64,000 nucleotides of DNA from Chaenocephalus aceratus (Eukaryota > Chordata > Actinopteri > Perciformes > Channichthyidae). The notes under the pieces are model-generated. The model worked only from the letters and a program-made list of their open reading frames with translations. It was not told the DNA's origin and searched no databases. The position numbers and the translations under genes are program-made. Where the stretch lies: NCBI GenBank assembly GCA_023974075.1, contig CM043797.1, positions 14,618,178-14,682,177 on the forward strand, written 5' to 3'. Below are positions 38,403-49,660 of the stretch, one piece after another; the first letter of the stretch is position 1, and each line of letters opens with the position of its first letter.

Positions 38403-40643
38403 TCACCAAAACAACCAGAATTTAGCAGGTAGAACCCTGTCTCGACACGGGCCCAGCACTGCGCGGGCCACACTTGGAGCAGAGACATCTAGCCTGTAAA
38501 AGCGGACAAAAGTGAGCGGCGAGGACCAACTCGCTGCTGCACAAATGTCTTGGATGTAAACACCCTTGAACAAAGCCCAGGATGTAGCCAGTCCACGAGT
38601 AGAATGACCACGCAGGCCCGTTGGTGCCTGCAAACCCTGACTCGTATAAGCCAGAGCAATCGCTTCCACAATCCAGTGGGAGAGCTGTTGCCTGGTAACG
38701 GGCTTGCCCTTATGAGGGTTAGCCCAGGACACAAAGAGTTGGTCATTGCATCAAAACTCTTTTGACCTGTCCATATAGGTGCGTAAAGCACGGACTGGGC
38801 ACAGCAAATTCGGCCGCTGTTCCTCAGAGGAACACAGTGGCAGAGGAAATGCCTCAATGTCAATGGGGGTACATGAGCCAACCACCTTAGGTACAAAGGC
38901 AGGGTTGGGCTTCAGCAACACTCTCATTTGCCCCGGGGCAAACTGAGTGCATGAAGGATGTACAGAGAGCGCATGAATGTCACTGACTCGCTTGGCAGAT
39001 GCCAGAGCCAGTAACAGCACTGTCTTCAGTGACAGGTGTTTCATGTCAGCTTCTTCCAGGGGTTCAAATGGAGGTCGAGTGAGCCCATCTAAAACCACTG
39101 CCACGTCTGATAGAGATTTTATGGGACAACTGGTCCGCTTTCCAAATCTCCGCTTGTCCCTAACAAGCTGGTTATCATACAGGAAGGAATCCAGAACATA
39201 CAAGTATCCGTTAAAACAATAATCTATTTTAATGGTAATATAACAATGCAATACAATCAATACATTACCATACAAAGCCATATCATATCATATGCGTAAT
39301 GTCAGGAGTATGCCTACTCCTGGCCCTTGTTCACGGGCTGCCACGACCTTCCGGTCCGGGCGGCGCGAGAAGAGAGAGAGAACAAAAAGATGCATGGCTC
39401 TCAAATACCAACAGAAACAGGAAGGGGTGGAGTTTACTCAGCCTCCACACACACACCCCCCCCACATTCCAGAGACCTCAGATGTGTCTTAAAGGATATT
39501 TAAGATAACACAAATATTTGAACTCTCATATCTCCAACTTCTGGTTACACATAATACAAAGTAATTAAACCCACACATATACTATTCAAGATATGTAGAC
39601 TTCCCTGAAACATGACATGCTAGAGATCTTAAGCAGAATATACTCTTCCCCACCGAGCACCATGTCATGCATGCATACACCTCCCCCACAGGGCAATAAA
39701 ACCCTGTTTACTCTAAACAGCCCTTGTTTAGAGCCATTTTAGTCCTCACCTTTATGAAAGGATAAAACAGAGAAATCAATATAAAACACAAACACAAGTA
39801 TTGTTTGAACAGTATTCACTTAACTGCTACTATTGATAATTACCAGAGAAACTCAAGGGACCTCTTTTAATATCTGGAAATTGCAACAAGACTTTCTGCC
39901 ATTTCAAATGTAACACACTTCTTAAATATCAGATGCTGCACGTCCCATAAGGGCACCAGTGACCTGGAAACAGGGAGGAGCCTGCGAGCGCCTTTCATGA
40001 AACGGCAGACCAAGGGATGTTGGCTAGCCGTCTTTCCCTCAAAGCCCACATGGCATGCAGCAATAGCAGCCAGGTACACTTTGATCGTAGAGAAAGCTCT
40101 GTGTTTATCAATCAGGTCCTGTAGAAATGATAAAATCACCCCGACAGGATATTGAAAAGAGATGTATCCTTTTTTAAGGCACCACTCCTCAAACACCCTC
40201 CACATACAGTCATAGAGGGACCTGGTGGAGGAAGCTCTTGCACTCTGAATAGTGTTTATCACCTTCTGAGGGAGTCCCACTGTATTCAGGTTATACCACT
40301 CACGGGCCAGGCCCATAGTGCCAAGCGCTCTGGGTGTGGGTGAAAAATCGTCCCCCCGCCTGAGACAGTATATCCCTGCGTAGCGGGAGCTGCCACGGCT
40401 GCCCGCACAGCAGCTGATATATCTCCGCCAGCCAGTACATTGCAGGCCAGTGCAATGTTTATATGTGGCCGCTGGAGGTCTCTGCTCCAGAGACCCCTCA
40501 CAGGTCGACCTTCGTATATACCCCCCCAGCCCGTCAGACATGCTGTGTCTGTGGTGACCACCTTCCGCGATAGGACAGCACCCATAGGCACGCCCCGTAC
40601 TAGAAAAGTCGGGTGCAGCCAGTGGCGCAGTGCCATTACGCAT
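38403..40643 (-). pseudogene. DIRS tyrosine recombinase (split by an insertion)
   Basis: The N-terminal core-binding part is 40245-39945 (STRSLYDCMWRVFEEWCLKK and following, to VPLWDV). The catalytic part is 39107-38403. The catalytic Arg is in LASAKRVSDIHAL, the HxxR in GHSTRGLATSW and the nucleophilic Tyr in FVRFYRLDV. A TGA at 38751-38753 interrupts the frame, and an 831-bp insertion splits it. In this family the enzyme integrates circular DNA in place of a DDE integrase. Confidence 0.87.
39108..39938 (+). mobile_element. Insertion in the recombinase gene, probable solo LTR
   Basis: The sequence CACGTC flanks it on both sides (39102-39107 and 39939-39944), so the split recombinase codons rejoin exactly. 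If the target duplication is the 4-bp CGTC, the insert begins TGATAG and ends CTGCA, the TG...CA rule for an LTR. AATAAA occurs near 39692. There is no coding capacity. Strand is by the AATAAA only. Confidence 0.55.
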
Positions 40644-40732
40644 TTCATAGTGACCATCACTCTCCGCGCGTCATGACGCACTGGGTCCAGTCTGAGGGCA
40701 GCTACCCAGCGCTGAAACTCCCTCATGTGTAA
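40286..40732 (-). pseudogene. DIRS RNase H region (continues beyond the Harbinger insert)
   Basis: Reads REFQRWVAALRLDPVRHDAR, then SRKVVTTDTACLTGWGGIYE with an acidic residue typical of the RNase H core. The upstream part (SCLRLLGLMASAILVV) lies at 41498-41385, on the far side of the inserted element. The end is frameshifted relative to the recombinase. Confidence 0.78.
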
Positions 40733-41381
40733 CGGAGCCTACACACGGCGGCGTGCGTTGCCGCTTGGCGGTGGGCGTGTCTTGAGCTTGGGGAGTCAAC
40801 GCGAGCAACGCGACCAACAACCAATCACATGAATGTCCCGCCCCGGACATACAAAGCAAAGCATTCATGCTACATCCATGCTGGCTAAATATACTGTCTA
40901 TGCTTGCTAGCTGTCCATTCAAACGAAGTACACTGGATATAAACTCGCCAAAACAGGCGAAAACCTACCAGTTTCACCCACTGTCTCTGCCACCTCCCTC
41001 CATGCCTGGCTCCTCCGGTTTGTATCCCTGTATGTAAAGAGGGACTGGTCATATAGTACCGGGTGATTCCCTACCGCCACGTTAATTTTCTCCTCCATTT
41101 TTTGACATATGGGAAATAACTGCGGTCTGGCTCTCCCAACATACACACGGTTTGATTGGCTAGCGCTTGTACTGTCAGATTTGCATACGCGGGATTTGAT
41201 TGGCTGACGCCTCCGTCGAGGCGGCAAAAGTAGAACATTGCTCTACTTTTGCAGCGAGCACCGCGAGAGAAGCTACGCTTTGCTCCCACAATGCAGTTCG
41301 GCGAATCGTGACGTCACCCCATTCAAAGTGAATGGGCAGAAGGGTTGAAGCGGCAACGCACGTCGCCGTGTGTAGCGGCCG
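40733..41381 (-). mobile_element. PIF-Harbinger deletion derivative, 649 bp
   Basis: Near-perfect inverted ends CGGAGCCTACACACGGCGGC and its counterpart CGGCCGCTACACACGGCGAC (reverse complement), flanked by the 3-bp duplication TAA (40730-40732 and 41382-41384), as expected for PIF-Harbinger. Arms share the further GTGCGTTGCCGCTT. It retains one MADF-type exon and is otherwise non-autonomous. It sits within the RNase H gene of the DIRS element, so it is the younger of the two. Confidence 0.9.
40969..41098 (-). pseudogene. MADF/SANT-like DNA-binding exon left in the Harbinger derivative
   Basis: Frame from ATG 41098: MEEKINVAVGNHPVLYDQSL then FTYRDTNRRSQAWREVAETV, ending at a GTAGGT donor after 43 codons plus one base. 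The NHPVLYD and W-V-A spacing fit a MADF (Myb/SANT-like) domain, the partner protein that Harbinger elements encode beside their transposase. Later exons are deleted. Confidence 0.75.
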
Positions 41382-41497
41382 TAAGCGTTCTAGTCGTACC
41401 ACCAGAATGGCTGACGCCATGAGCCCCAGTAACCGGAGACATGATCTGAAGAGAACATATTTGCGTGGCTGGAAATGAGCGAGGCAAGCCCTGTCCA

Positions 41498-42374
41498 TAT
41501 ATATTAACAGCGTAGGTGATAATGTGGATGAAGCTACTTTACATTTTTATGCGGATGATACTGTGATGTACTGTGCAGGTTCCACCGTTAAGGAGGCTGT
41601 TGTTAAATTACAGGCTGTTTTTAACACTATTCAGACTCAGTTCTCTGAATTAAAGCTTCTTTTAAATGTGGATAAAACCAAGGTAATGCTCTTTTCAAAA
41701 GCAAAAAAGACACCAGAGCCTTTTTAGATATTGTAACTACGCAAGGAACAAAACTTGAAGTTGTTGCCTGTTACAAATACCTTGGTATCTGGCTTGATGA
41801 TTGTCTCTCTTTTAAACTTCATGTCAATAACCTGCTAAAAAACTGAGGGTTAGGCTAGGTTTCTTCTACAGGAACAAGTCCTGTTTCTCATTTGAAGCCA
41901 GGAAAAGGCTAGTCACTGTGACCTTTTTACCTGTGCTGGATTATGGTGATTTGCTGTATATGAATGCACCTGCCCATTGCCTGGTCAAGTTAGATGCTGC
42001 GTATCACAGTGCACTGAGATTTGTGACAAACTGTAAAGCATTAACCCATCACTGTACCCTGTATGCAAGGGCTGGTTTGCTTTCACTAACTGTACGGAGG
42101 CTCAGTCACTGGTACATTTTTATATACAAAGCCATGTTAGGGAAACTTCCATCTTATATCTGCTCCCTGATCTCACGGAGAATTGTAAGTGGTTACTGCC
42201 TGAGATCGAATGCTGTGGTTTTATTAAATGTGCCAACTGCTAGGACTGTCTTAGGGAAGACAGCTTTTAGATGCGCAGCTCCTCTGTCTTGGAATAGTCT
42301 GCAAATTAAATGGAAACTGAACAATCTGGTGCCACTAAATGTTTTTAAAGCTCGGTTGGATGCTATAATAGGCA
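41498..42374 (+). mobile_element. 5'-truncated LINE fragment (3' part of reverse transcriptase and C-terminus)
   Basis: Reads HFYADDTVMYCAGSTVKEAV then LLLNVDKTKVMLFSK; YADD is the RT catalytic box. After a frameshift near 41727 the C-terminal domain continues (DYGDLLYMNAPAHCLVKLDA; LSWNSLQIKWKLNN) to about 42366. It resembles teleost Rex1/L2-type LINEs. TGTCCA at 41492-41497 and 42375-42380 may be its target duplication. Opposite orientation to the host DIRS element. Confidence 0.82.
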
Positions 42375-43174
42375 TGTCCAAGACGTCCTCTTTTTCCCGG
42401 TCTGGAAGGTTCGTCAGGTTGAGCCACCTGGCTCTCTCCTGTACCACCATTATCCCCAGTGCTTTGCCCGTGGCTTGGACTGCACAGCGCTGCACACGGA
42501 GACAAATGTCCGTGATCGCTGCGATTTCGTCCCACACGGCAGGCTCAGGTTTGATCGTCATGTCTTCGCAGAGCTCCGCCTGGTAGGCGGTCAGCAGCGA
42601 GGAGACGTTGAGCGCCCTGGCGGACAAAGCTGCGGCTTTATAGGCTCGCTCGGTCATTGCTGACTGGAAGCGGTCTGCCTTTGCCGGTAGCGTGGGGTTC
42701 CTGCTCGGTGCCGAAGCCAGCCGCGGTTGGAGGTGGGCTGCCACCAGCGGTTCCATTGCCGGCATGCGGAGCAGGCCGAGCTTCGCCATGCCGACACAGT
42801 CCAAAGAGGAGGCACCCTGGATTGGGGCCTTGTTGCTGAAAGGGCGGTCTCTCCACGAGACCGACACCTCGTCCAGCATCTCTGGAAAGACTCTTCCTCA
42901 TCCTCGCTGCTTGGGGCAAGTTCTTCCCCTCATAGCGAGATCTGGAGGTCTCCTTGGCCATTTCAGGCCAGGGGATGTCCAGCCTGGACGCAGCGCGTTG
43001 GCACACGGTCTGCAAGTCCATACTGAGGCAGGGCGAAGCTGGTGTGCTTTCACCCGGGGGAGCGGACATCGCCTCCGGCTTGGCAGCCTGGGCAGATGAA
43101 ACGAAGATGTCATATTTGTGCTCATCCGAGTCGGATAAGAGCAACTCAGAGGCATCCTCTTCATCCTCCTCCAT
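42375..43174 (-). pseudogene. DIRS gag-like protein (frameshifted, 3' end lost)
   Basis: Starts MEEDEEDASELLLSDSDEHK at 43174. A frameshift near 42895 moves it to a frame reading EVSVSWRDRPFSNKAP, and it runs to RWLNLTNLPDREKEDVLDM, where the LINE fragment begins. The acidic start and this conserved C-terminal phrase match DIRS ORF1. The end of gag and the whole RT domain are absent. Confidence 0.75.
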
Positions 43175-43472
43175 ATAATCCAGCTGTAGGACATCCTCCG
43201 TGGATGGACCAGTTGGGTGCCCCAGCTTGACACAGCACGGTGCTCGCTCTCGCGGCTCTTGCCGCCACCGGGCCCCAGCCTGACACGGCGCGGGGCTCCG
43301 ATTCCGCGGCTACCACGTTGTTGAGCCCAGCCTGACACAGCACGGGGCTCAATCTCCGCGGCGGTCGCCACCATGTCCCGATTGCCGGCCGGCGAATCAA
43401 CGGATATGAAGGGGTCCCGTCCCGACAGGCTAGCTTGGTGCGCTAGCCGTCGCTAGCCGTCTTGTTTGCCGG

Positions 43473-43800
43473 GGTGTCGGCGCGGTTACAAGCTAGTAAC
43501 GGGTATGTTACCGAAAAAAGAAAAAAAAATCCAACCTTATCGTTATTCCGAAAGGAAAAAACGACGGGGTAGATTATTATTTTTTTAAATATTAACTGGT
43601 GTGTTAATATCTTTCTTATCTCCGTCTCCTCTGGTGTGAGGGAGAGAAGAGTCCGTCCCCGCTCGCCGTGGTGTCGGCGCGGAGGGATAAACTAGCAACA
43701 GGTATGTTACTGTTTGAAGAAAAAAATCAAACCTTACCGTTATTTCGAAAGAAAAACGGCGGGGCAGATTACAATATTAACTGGTGTGTTAATATTTGTT
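43473..43800. repeat. Two-copy tandem duplication in the DIRS leader
   Basis: Unit one starts GGTGTCGGCGCGG at 43473 and unit two with the same string at 43670, a period of 197. Both contain GGTATGTTAC, CCTTA-CGTTATT-CGAAAG and ATTAACTGGTGTGTTAATAT. The second copy is shortened. It lies between the terminal repeat and gag, where a promoter would be expected. Confidence 0.8.
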
Positions 43801-43917
43801 CAATTCTTCTGCAAAGCAAAAAAGTAACCGGCAAGCGCCCGTCGACCGAATGTTAGCTTGGGTTCAGTCTGTGGACCGTTAAGCTAGCCCGGCTACTGAT
43901 ATCCGAGATGTGCTCTG

Positions 43918-44109
43918 AAGCGAGAAGAGGTGTTTGAATGACGCTGCGACGGAGCGCAAGCTACTTAAAGGGTGGGTGGATTCCCTGACGTTGACGTCAA
44001 GATCACCAGCCAATCAGGATTGGCGTAATGAGATTGATGCTTCTGTTTGCATACGCGTTGAGGCGCATCCCATAGTGAGACATCGAACGGAGTGTTATGA
44101 ATGAGAACT
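43918..44109 (-). repeat. DIRS terminal inverted repeat (gag-proximal end)
   Basis: Inverted match to 38019-38263 over most of its length. Outermost sequence ends GTTATGAATGAGAACT, which recurs inverted in the internal complementary region. Confidence 0.9.
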
Positions 44110-47100
44110 GAAATGTCACTCATGAGGCACAGGGTTCCTCAAATGTTACATGTATAACTTCAAACCTGTGGTTGAATACATGAAGCTCATCATGATTTAT
44201 TTTTAATATTTGCTTATTTCTGCAAATAAATGGATTTTGCTCCCCAAAATGAGTTTCAGGTACAGGACTATAAAGGTGAATGGCACTGCATCTGAAATGA
44301 TCATGGTATCCCCACTTATGGACCACCAGTCCACCAAACAGCTGCTGCAAAGTTCTTTGATTCATTTAGAATCCACTTGATCCTGCATTACTGTGGTGTA
44401 CCTCAGGCCTTTGGGGACTGCTGTCACGCACACTTTAGCCCCAGAAATCCAAAATATGAGAGGCCACTAGTCTTGAAAGATCCTCACACAGCAGAATGAG
44501 TGTGGTGGCGTTACACCGGGCCTGTGGGCATCAGCTGGGAAAACAAGCTGAGACTGATAACAGATCAGACCCACATTCCATCCCGAGCCGTGCCGCGGGA
44601 CAAAGCAGACCACCGATTCTCTCACATGGTGATAGTGATTAGCGTGGGAGTAAGGGTGAGGCCTACAGAGGCGCACGGTTGGCGGCGTTTCACAGAGCCG
44701 CTCTGCTTTGATATGTATCTCATGTTACGCGTCATGTGAATGCCTCTGCCAGAGAAGAAAACAAAAACATACATCTCCTTGGCTTTATTCAGTGTCAGTT
44801 TTAGGCTAGTCTGTTTTTAATAATATGAGGAATGATTTGGCACTGTACGGCCCAGGTGCTGACAGAGCTCCCACCGCGCTGAGCGAGCCCTTGGGGGGGG
44901 AGGGGGGGCCACGGTGCGCGGGCCTGGCGGAGCCTGGCTGGACGGCGCAGTGCAGGCTGCCCAGCAGGCTGTGTTGTCTCAGCCTTCAGATGATAGATGG
45001 AGCTGGAAATGCTCCCGGAGAGGGGTGAGCACATGTGTGGCAAGACATGGCAGGTGGTGAGCACTGGCTTGACAGCAATTAAATGTACACATCTTTGATT
45101 AAGCTCATGGAAGGCAGTCATTAGCAACAGTGAATCGGCTCTCCCCCAACACACATGCACTGCCTTTCTTTCTTTCTCTGTCTGTCTTTCTTTCTTTCTG
45201 TCTTTCTTTCTGTCTTTCTTTCTTTCTTTCTTGTCTTTCTTCTCTTCTTTTGTTCTCTGCTTCTTTCTGTCTTCTTTCTTCTGTCTTTCTGTTCGTCTTT
45301 CTGTCTTTCTTTCTTTCTGTCTTTTTTCTTTCTTTCTTTCTTTCTTTGTCTTTCTTTCTGTCTGTATTTCATTCTTCTTCTTTCTTTTTATTTCTCATGA
45401 AGACACACACTGGCACACATTTTTCATCCCTGAGTAACACTGACTCTACTGTAGTAGACTGTAGTGACTAATATATATAATTGTGCGCCCTCGAGCAAGA
45501 CACTCATGTCATGATTTATCATTTGATATTAACATCTGTGGAGTTGTGATTTGAGATTATCTTACATTAATAAATGTTTCTGTTGTTTCCCGTCAAAACA
45601 TTAGATATAATCTAAAAGAAACGGCTGATTAGAATGATAAACAATCTTTTAAATACTTTTCTGTCTCCTACAAGTCTGTAATTCCTTCTCACTGTGTGTT
45701 GCTACGTGTCAGTGACAGAGCAAAACATACATTTTCTATGGGATTTGACAACTTTGCTGATGTACAGCAAGTTCAAAAGGGCAACATAAATGGTCAGACA
45801 ACCACACATACTTTTAAAAGCTGAATCTATGCCAATTATTTGATAGTGAAACCAAAAGAGACTTCTTCTTACTGCTCCTACTAGACTCCTGGTACTAGGA
45901 TGGCTTAAATGCAGAGGCCAAATGTCACTGTGTGTGCGCTCTGCATGTGTGACCATTAAAGAGGGGTTTCATCCCTCCAATTCAATTATATTCTATTATT
46001 TTCATTTATGGCATGTTTAAACATCATGCATGCACACATACTAGCTATCACAGTAGGTCAACAATGGACAAATTAGATTGTATATAATAATAAATAATAA
46101 AGTTGTTGTTTTTATTGTGTTTATAACTTTAGAAGTTGATTTCACCTTGTTTTAAAATGACTGATTAACTGCTACAATCCTGTATCTAAGCAATAAAAAA
46201 ATCATCAAGTGTTATCCGCATCCTACATTTATGCTTAACTTTCCATTATGTTTATCAATCAGATGAATACATAATGTATTAAATATTTCCTGGATATATC
46301 TAACCCCTCATACATCTGTTGTATGACATTGTATAATCAATCCTCATATTGGTGAATTATTACTTAGAACTCAAACAAATTAAAGTATTGTTAACTTCTC
46401 CAGATTATAGATAGCAGTGCTTATTTGACATCCATACAGTTGTCTGGCATCTGTAGAAACAGGTGTCACCTTTAAGCACAGTGTATCTCACACCTAACAA
46501 GTCCCTTCAGAGTTGCCAGTGTCTTCCTGTGGGGCTCAGAGTGGTAATTGCCATCTTCTCCTCCGCTCACTAATGAGAGCGAGGTCATTCCCTGTACCCA
46601 GGCTGCCTCGGGGGTTTGGACCTATGTCCCTGTCTCTAGCCCATAATCCCATTTAATTGTCTAGGAAACAGAGGAATGCTTAAAACTGTACACCTGACCG
46701 GCCTCCAGTGTATTTGATTGCCACATAGGATTACTGAACATAAATCAATGCTCAGAGCAAAGTAAAGTTTCAAAATCACTATGCAGCTCAACTCGATGTA
46801 TCTTTATCTAAATGGGCCATTTCAATCCCTCTATTTGAATGGCATTTATTTTGTTTTTATTAGGGTGAAAGCAAATTAGCCACTTTTAATAACAATTTTA
46901 CAATGGTAGCAAAAGGCATTTTTTTCTGAAAATCCTGATTGTTTGAGAGCAAAGCTCTATATTCTCAGAGGCTGCTGAGAGGGCTGCTCTGTTCCTTTCA
47001 TGGGAATCTGTCACCGTGGATACGTTGAAGGTGCTCCCTCCCTGCCAGAGCCAGGAGAGACAACGGCCGTCCCACCGGACCATATCTATCCTCAGAATTA

Positions 47101-47601
47101 TACTTGACTCTTCATGATGAGATAATCAGAGACACGGAGCTTAATGTGACACTGTTACGTGACGATCACACTGTATCTGCTTCTAATTTAAATCACAAAA
47201 ATACTAAAGACCAAGTTAACTTTGAACAAAAATATGAATTAATTATGTCATGTCATGGCAGGAGTATTGCTAAGGACCCAAGACTTCACCATTCGAATAA
47301 AATAACACAATTTTAAGCAAGAAGATATTTTTGCACTTCATGTTTCTCTCTTGCAACTTGTACTCTGGCATATAGTAGGCCTTTGCAGTGTAAGGGTGCA
47401 CAACTCAACACAAAAACCATTTATAAACTATTCTTCCTTTTAGCTCTCTTTTGGTCTCCACTTACGTCTAACTGGTTCCTTAGCTGTTAATGTTCCACTT
47501 TAACAGCAGTTAGCTAGCAGCCAACTTTGTTTTATTAACCATTTGGTGTATGGTTGGTTTATCAGTCGTAATATTTTTGCTAAAGCTTCCTGTTTCCTGC
47601 T
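44110..47601. other. Intergenic DNA
   Basis: No gene recognised. It includes the CTTT microsatellite at 45161-45395 and a short stretch at 45890-45945 that faintly resembles the SINE 3' body. The long open frames there are products of the repeat. Confidence 0.6.
45161..45395. repeat. Long (CTTT)n/(CTGT)n microsatellite
   Basis: About 230 bases of interrupted CTTT with CTGT variants. The Phe/Ser/Leu-rich frames on one strand and Lys/Arg-rich frames on the other are not genes. Confidence 0.95.
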
Positions 47602-47608
47602 GCAAGAA

Positions 47609-49660
47609 CAACCCAGTCTCATGGCATTTCGTGTTCACCAACACGATTTTTAATCTATTGATTCGTGTTCACCAACACGATTTCCCCCTTTTTTTCGTGT
47701 TGCACAGCACGATTTTAAAAGCAATGCATTTCTACTGGTAATGTGTTTCGTGCCTGCAGCACTTATTTTTCTCCGGTCGGGTCGTGGAAGACCAGAAGCT
47801 GTGTGGTTCATAAAAACATGTTCTTACTCAATATCAAGCCACAATTATTGCTTTTATTTTAAATCGTATAATTTTGGACTTTTGTTGCCGTCTGTGAGGA
47901 AAATAAATGGGGCTCAGAGCCTCAGAATACTGAAATCTGTATTTTTAAATCTGTTTTTCCTTCTAATTTGTTATTCTTTTCAAAATAACACACTGTTATT
48001 TACTCACCAATAACACACAATTATCCTTGCTTTTATTTATTGGTTTAATTGGTTTAATTCCATAATCTCGGGCTTTTTTGGCGTCCGTCAGGAACTGAAT
48101 TTCAAAATAAAAATAACCGGAAACAGACGTAGGCCTATAAGGGACATTTCGAGCATCATTGCGATTGTCAACATTTCTGAGTTTAGGATGGCCGAAGACA
48201 CTACACTACCCATAATCCCCAGCTATCGTTTAAGACTACATTCCCCGTGATTAATCTTCAAACTTTGGGATTGGATGTTGGACCGTCAAACAGCTGTTTG
48301 AAATGGAACGAAACCACGCCAGACTATCCAAAACTGGAATCGAACACCCCCCTCCAGAACTACACATGCTGGCTATTGTGTTTCGCAAAATGTTCTATGG
48401 GACGTCTCTACTGAACGTTTTCGTTTTTCCCACAATTAGAAGTTGCCAGTATTAAACACATTGGTGTTATCAAATGTAAAACATATAATTAATAAATGGG
48501 TGAAAATCGCTTGTCCATAATGCGCAGCATTGTACTACATGTATTAGTGTACTTATGTATGTACAACATCTGAAGATGTATGTACAACATCTGAAGATGT
48601 GTAGTTTTATTCATGTTTTCACATGATTTTACAGCATATTGCTATACTATTTCAGACTCAGTATTTACATTCTTATATTCAAAGAAAATCAGTAATATCT
48701 TTAAAGTCCTTTTATATCAGCTGTGCACCGTTATGGTGTAAATATAACCTATCTACAAATTAGATCAAATGTAAAAGGCAGCCGAATTAGTGTTGATACT
48801 GCAAGGAGACGTATTGTGTGAAGAGAAATTGAAGATGTTGTTGATATATTTATGATCCATGTCAAGTATTCAGTTTCGGCGGCATTTCTTCAGTTTTTCC
48901 AAAGGTCTTCTCATCAGGGCTCTATAAATAAAGAACTACGGCAGATCTGTAATATGTAATGTAGCCGAACCGTGTATTACAATGCCGTTATGTGATGACT
49001 TTCAAAGAGAAAAGCAAGAGCACTCGGAATTAAGTATTATTTTATTCTTTTAAAATGTTTTCCGGATTTCATATATATAAACACCAAATCCCAGCATGCA
49101 TTGCGGCTAACACATCCAATCAGCGAGCTTAAACCATAGCTGAGGATCTTGGGTAATCGCTCGAAATGCCTACATCTGTTTCCGGTTCTTTTTATTTTGA
49201 AATTCAGTTCTTGACGGACGCCAAAAAAGCCAGAGATTATGGAATTAAACCAATAAATAAAAGCAAGGATAATTGTGTGTTATTGGTGAGTAAATAACAG
49301 TGTGTTATTTTGAAAAGAATAACAAATTAGAAGGAAAAAAAGATTTAAAAAATACAGATTTCAGTATCCTGAGGCTCTGGGCCCCATTTATTTTCCTCAC
49401 AGACGGCAACAAAAGTCCGAAATTATACGATTTAAAATAAAAGCAATAATTGTGGCTTGATATTGAGTAAGAACATGTTTTTATGAACCACACAGCTTCC
49501 GGTCTTCAGACGTGCTGCAGGCACGAAACACATTACCAGCACGATTGCTTTTAAAATCGTGCTGTGCAACACGAAAAAAAGGAGAAAATCGTGTTGGTGA
49601 ACACGAATCAATAGATTAAAAATCGTGTTGGTGAACACGAAATCCCATGAGACTGGGTTG
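47609..49660. mobile_element. P-like long-inverted-repeat transposon, copy 1 (2,052 bp)
   Basis: Ends CAACCCAGTCTCATGG and its inverse at 49645-49660, flanked by a perfect 7-bp duplication GCAAGAA (47602-47608 and 49661-49667). The arms of about 545 bp (47609-48153) and 504 bp (49157-49660) are inverted copies. The outer arm holds two copies of the palindrome TCGTGTTCACCAACACGA and a related GTGTTGCACAGCACG. The unpaired core of about 1.0 kb is shared with copies 2 and 3. No transposase. Confidence 0.9.

Larger units (their letters stand above)
38019..44109 (-). mobile_element. DIRS-type tyrosine-recombinase retrotransposon, defective and invaded
   Basis: About 6.1 kb. Inverted terminal repeats lie at 38019-38263 and about 43918-44109. 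The internal complementary region at 38264-38362 is made of the reverse complement of both outer ends joined, the hallmark of DIRS-1 elements. On the - strand the order is gag, (missing RT), RNase H, tyrosine recombinase. There is no target duplication, as expected for recombinase integration. Three later insertions (39108-39938, 40733-41381, 41498-42374) split it. Confidence 0.93.

Noticed and set aside
42657..43230. Several + strand open frames of 60-135 codons
   Set aside because: GC-rich shadows of the DIRS gag-like gene on the - strand.
45121..45471. Ser/Phe/Leu-rich and Lys/Arg-rich frames of 80-113 codons
   Set aside because: Direct translation of the CTTT microsatellite on either strand.
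45890..45945. Fragment resembling the SINE body (ACTAGGATGGCTTAAATGCA)
   Set aside because: Too short and diverged to call as a copy.
47741..48013. 90-codon frame that recurs in inverse at 49305-49493
   Set aside because: The repetition reflects the inverted arms of P-like copy 1, not a duplicated gene.
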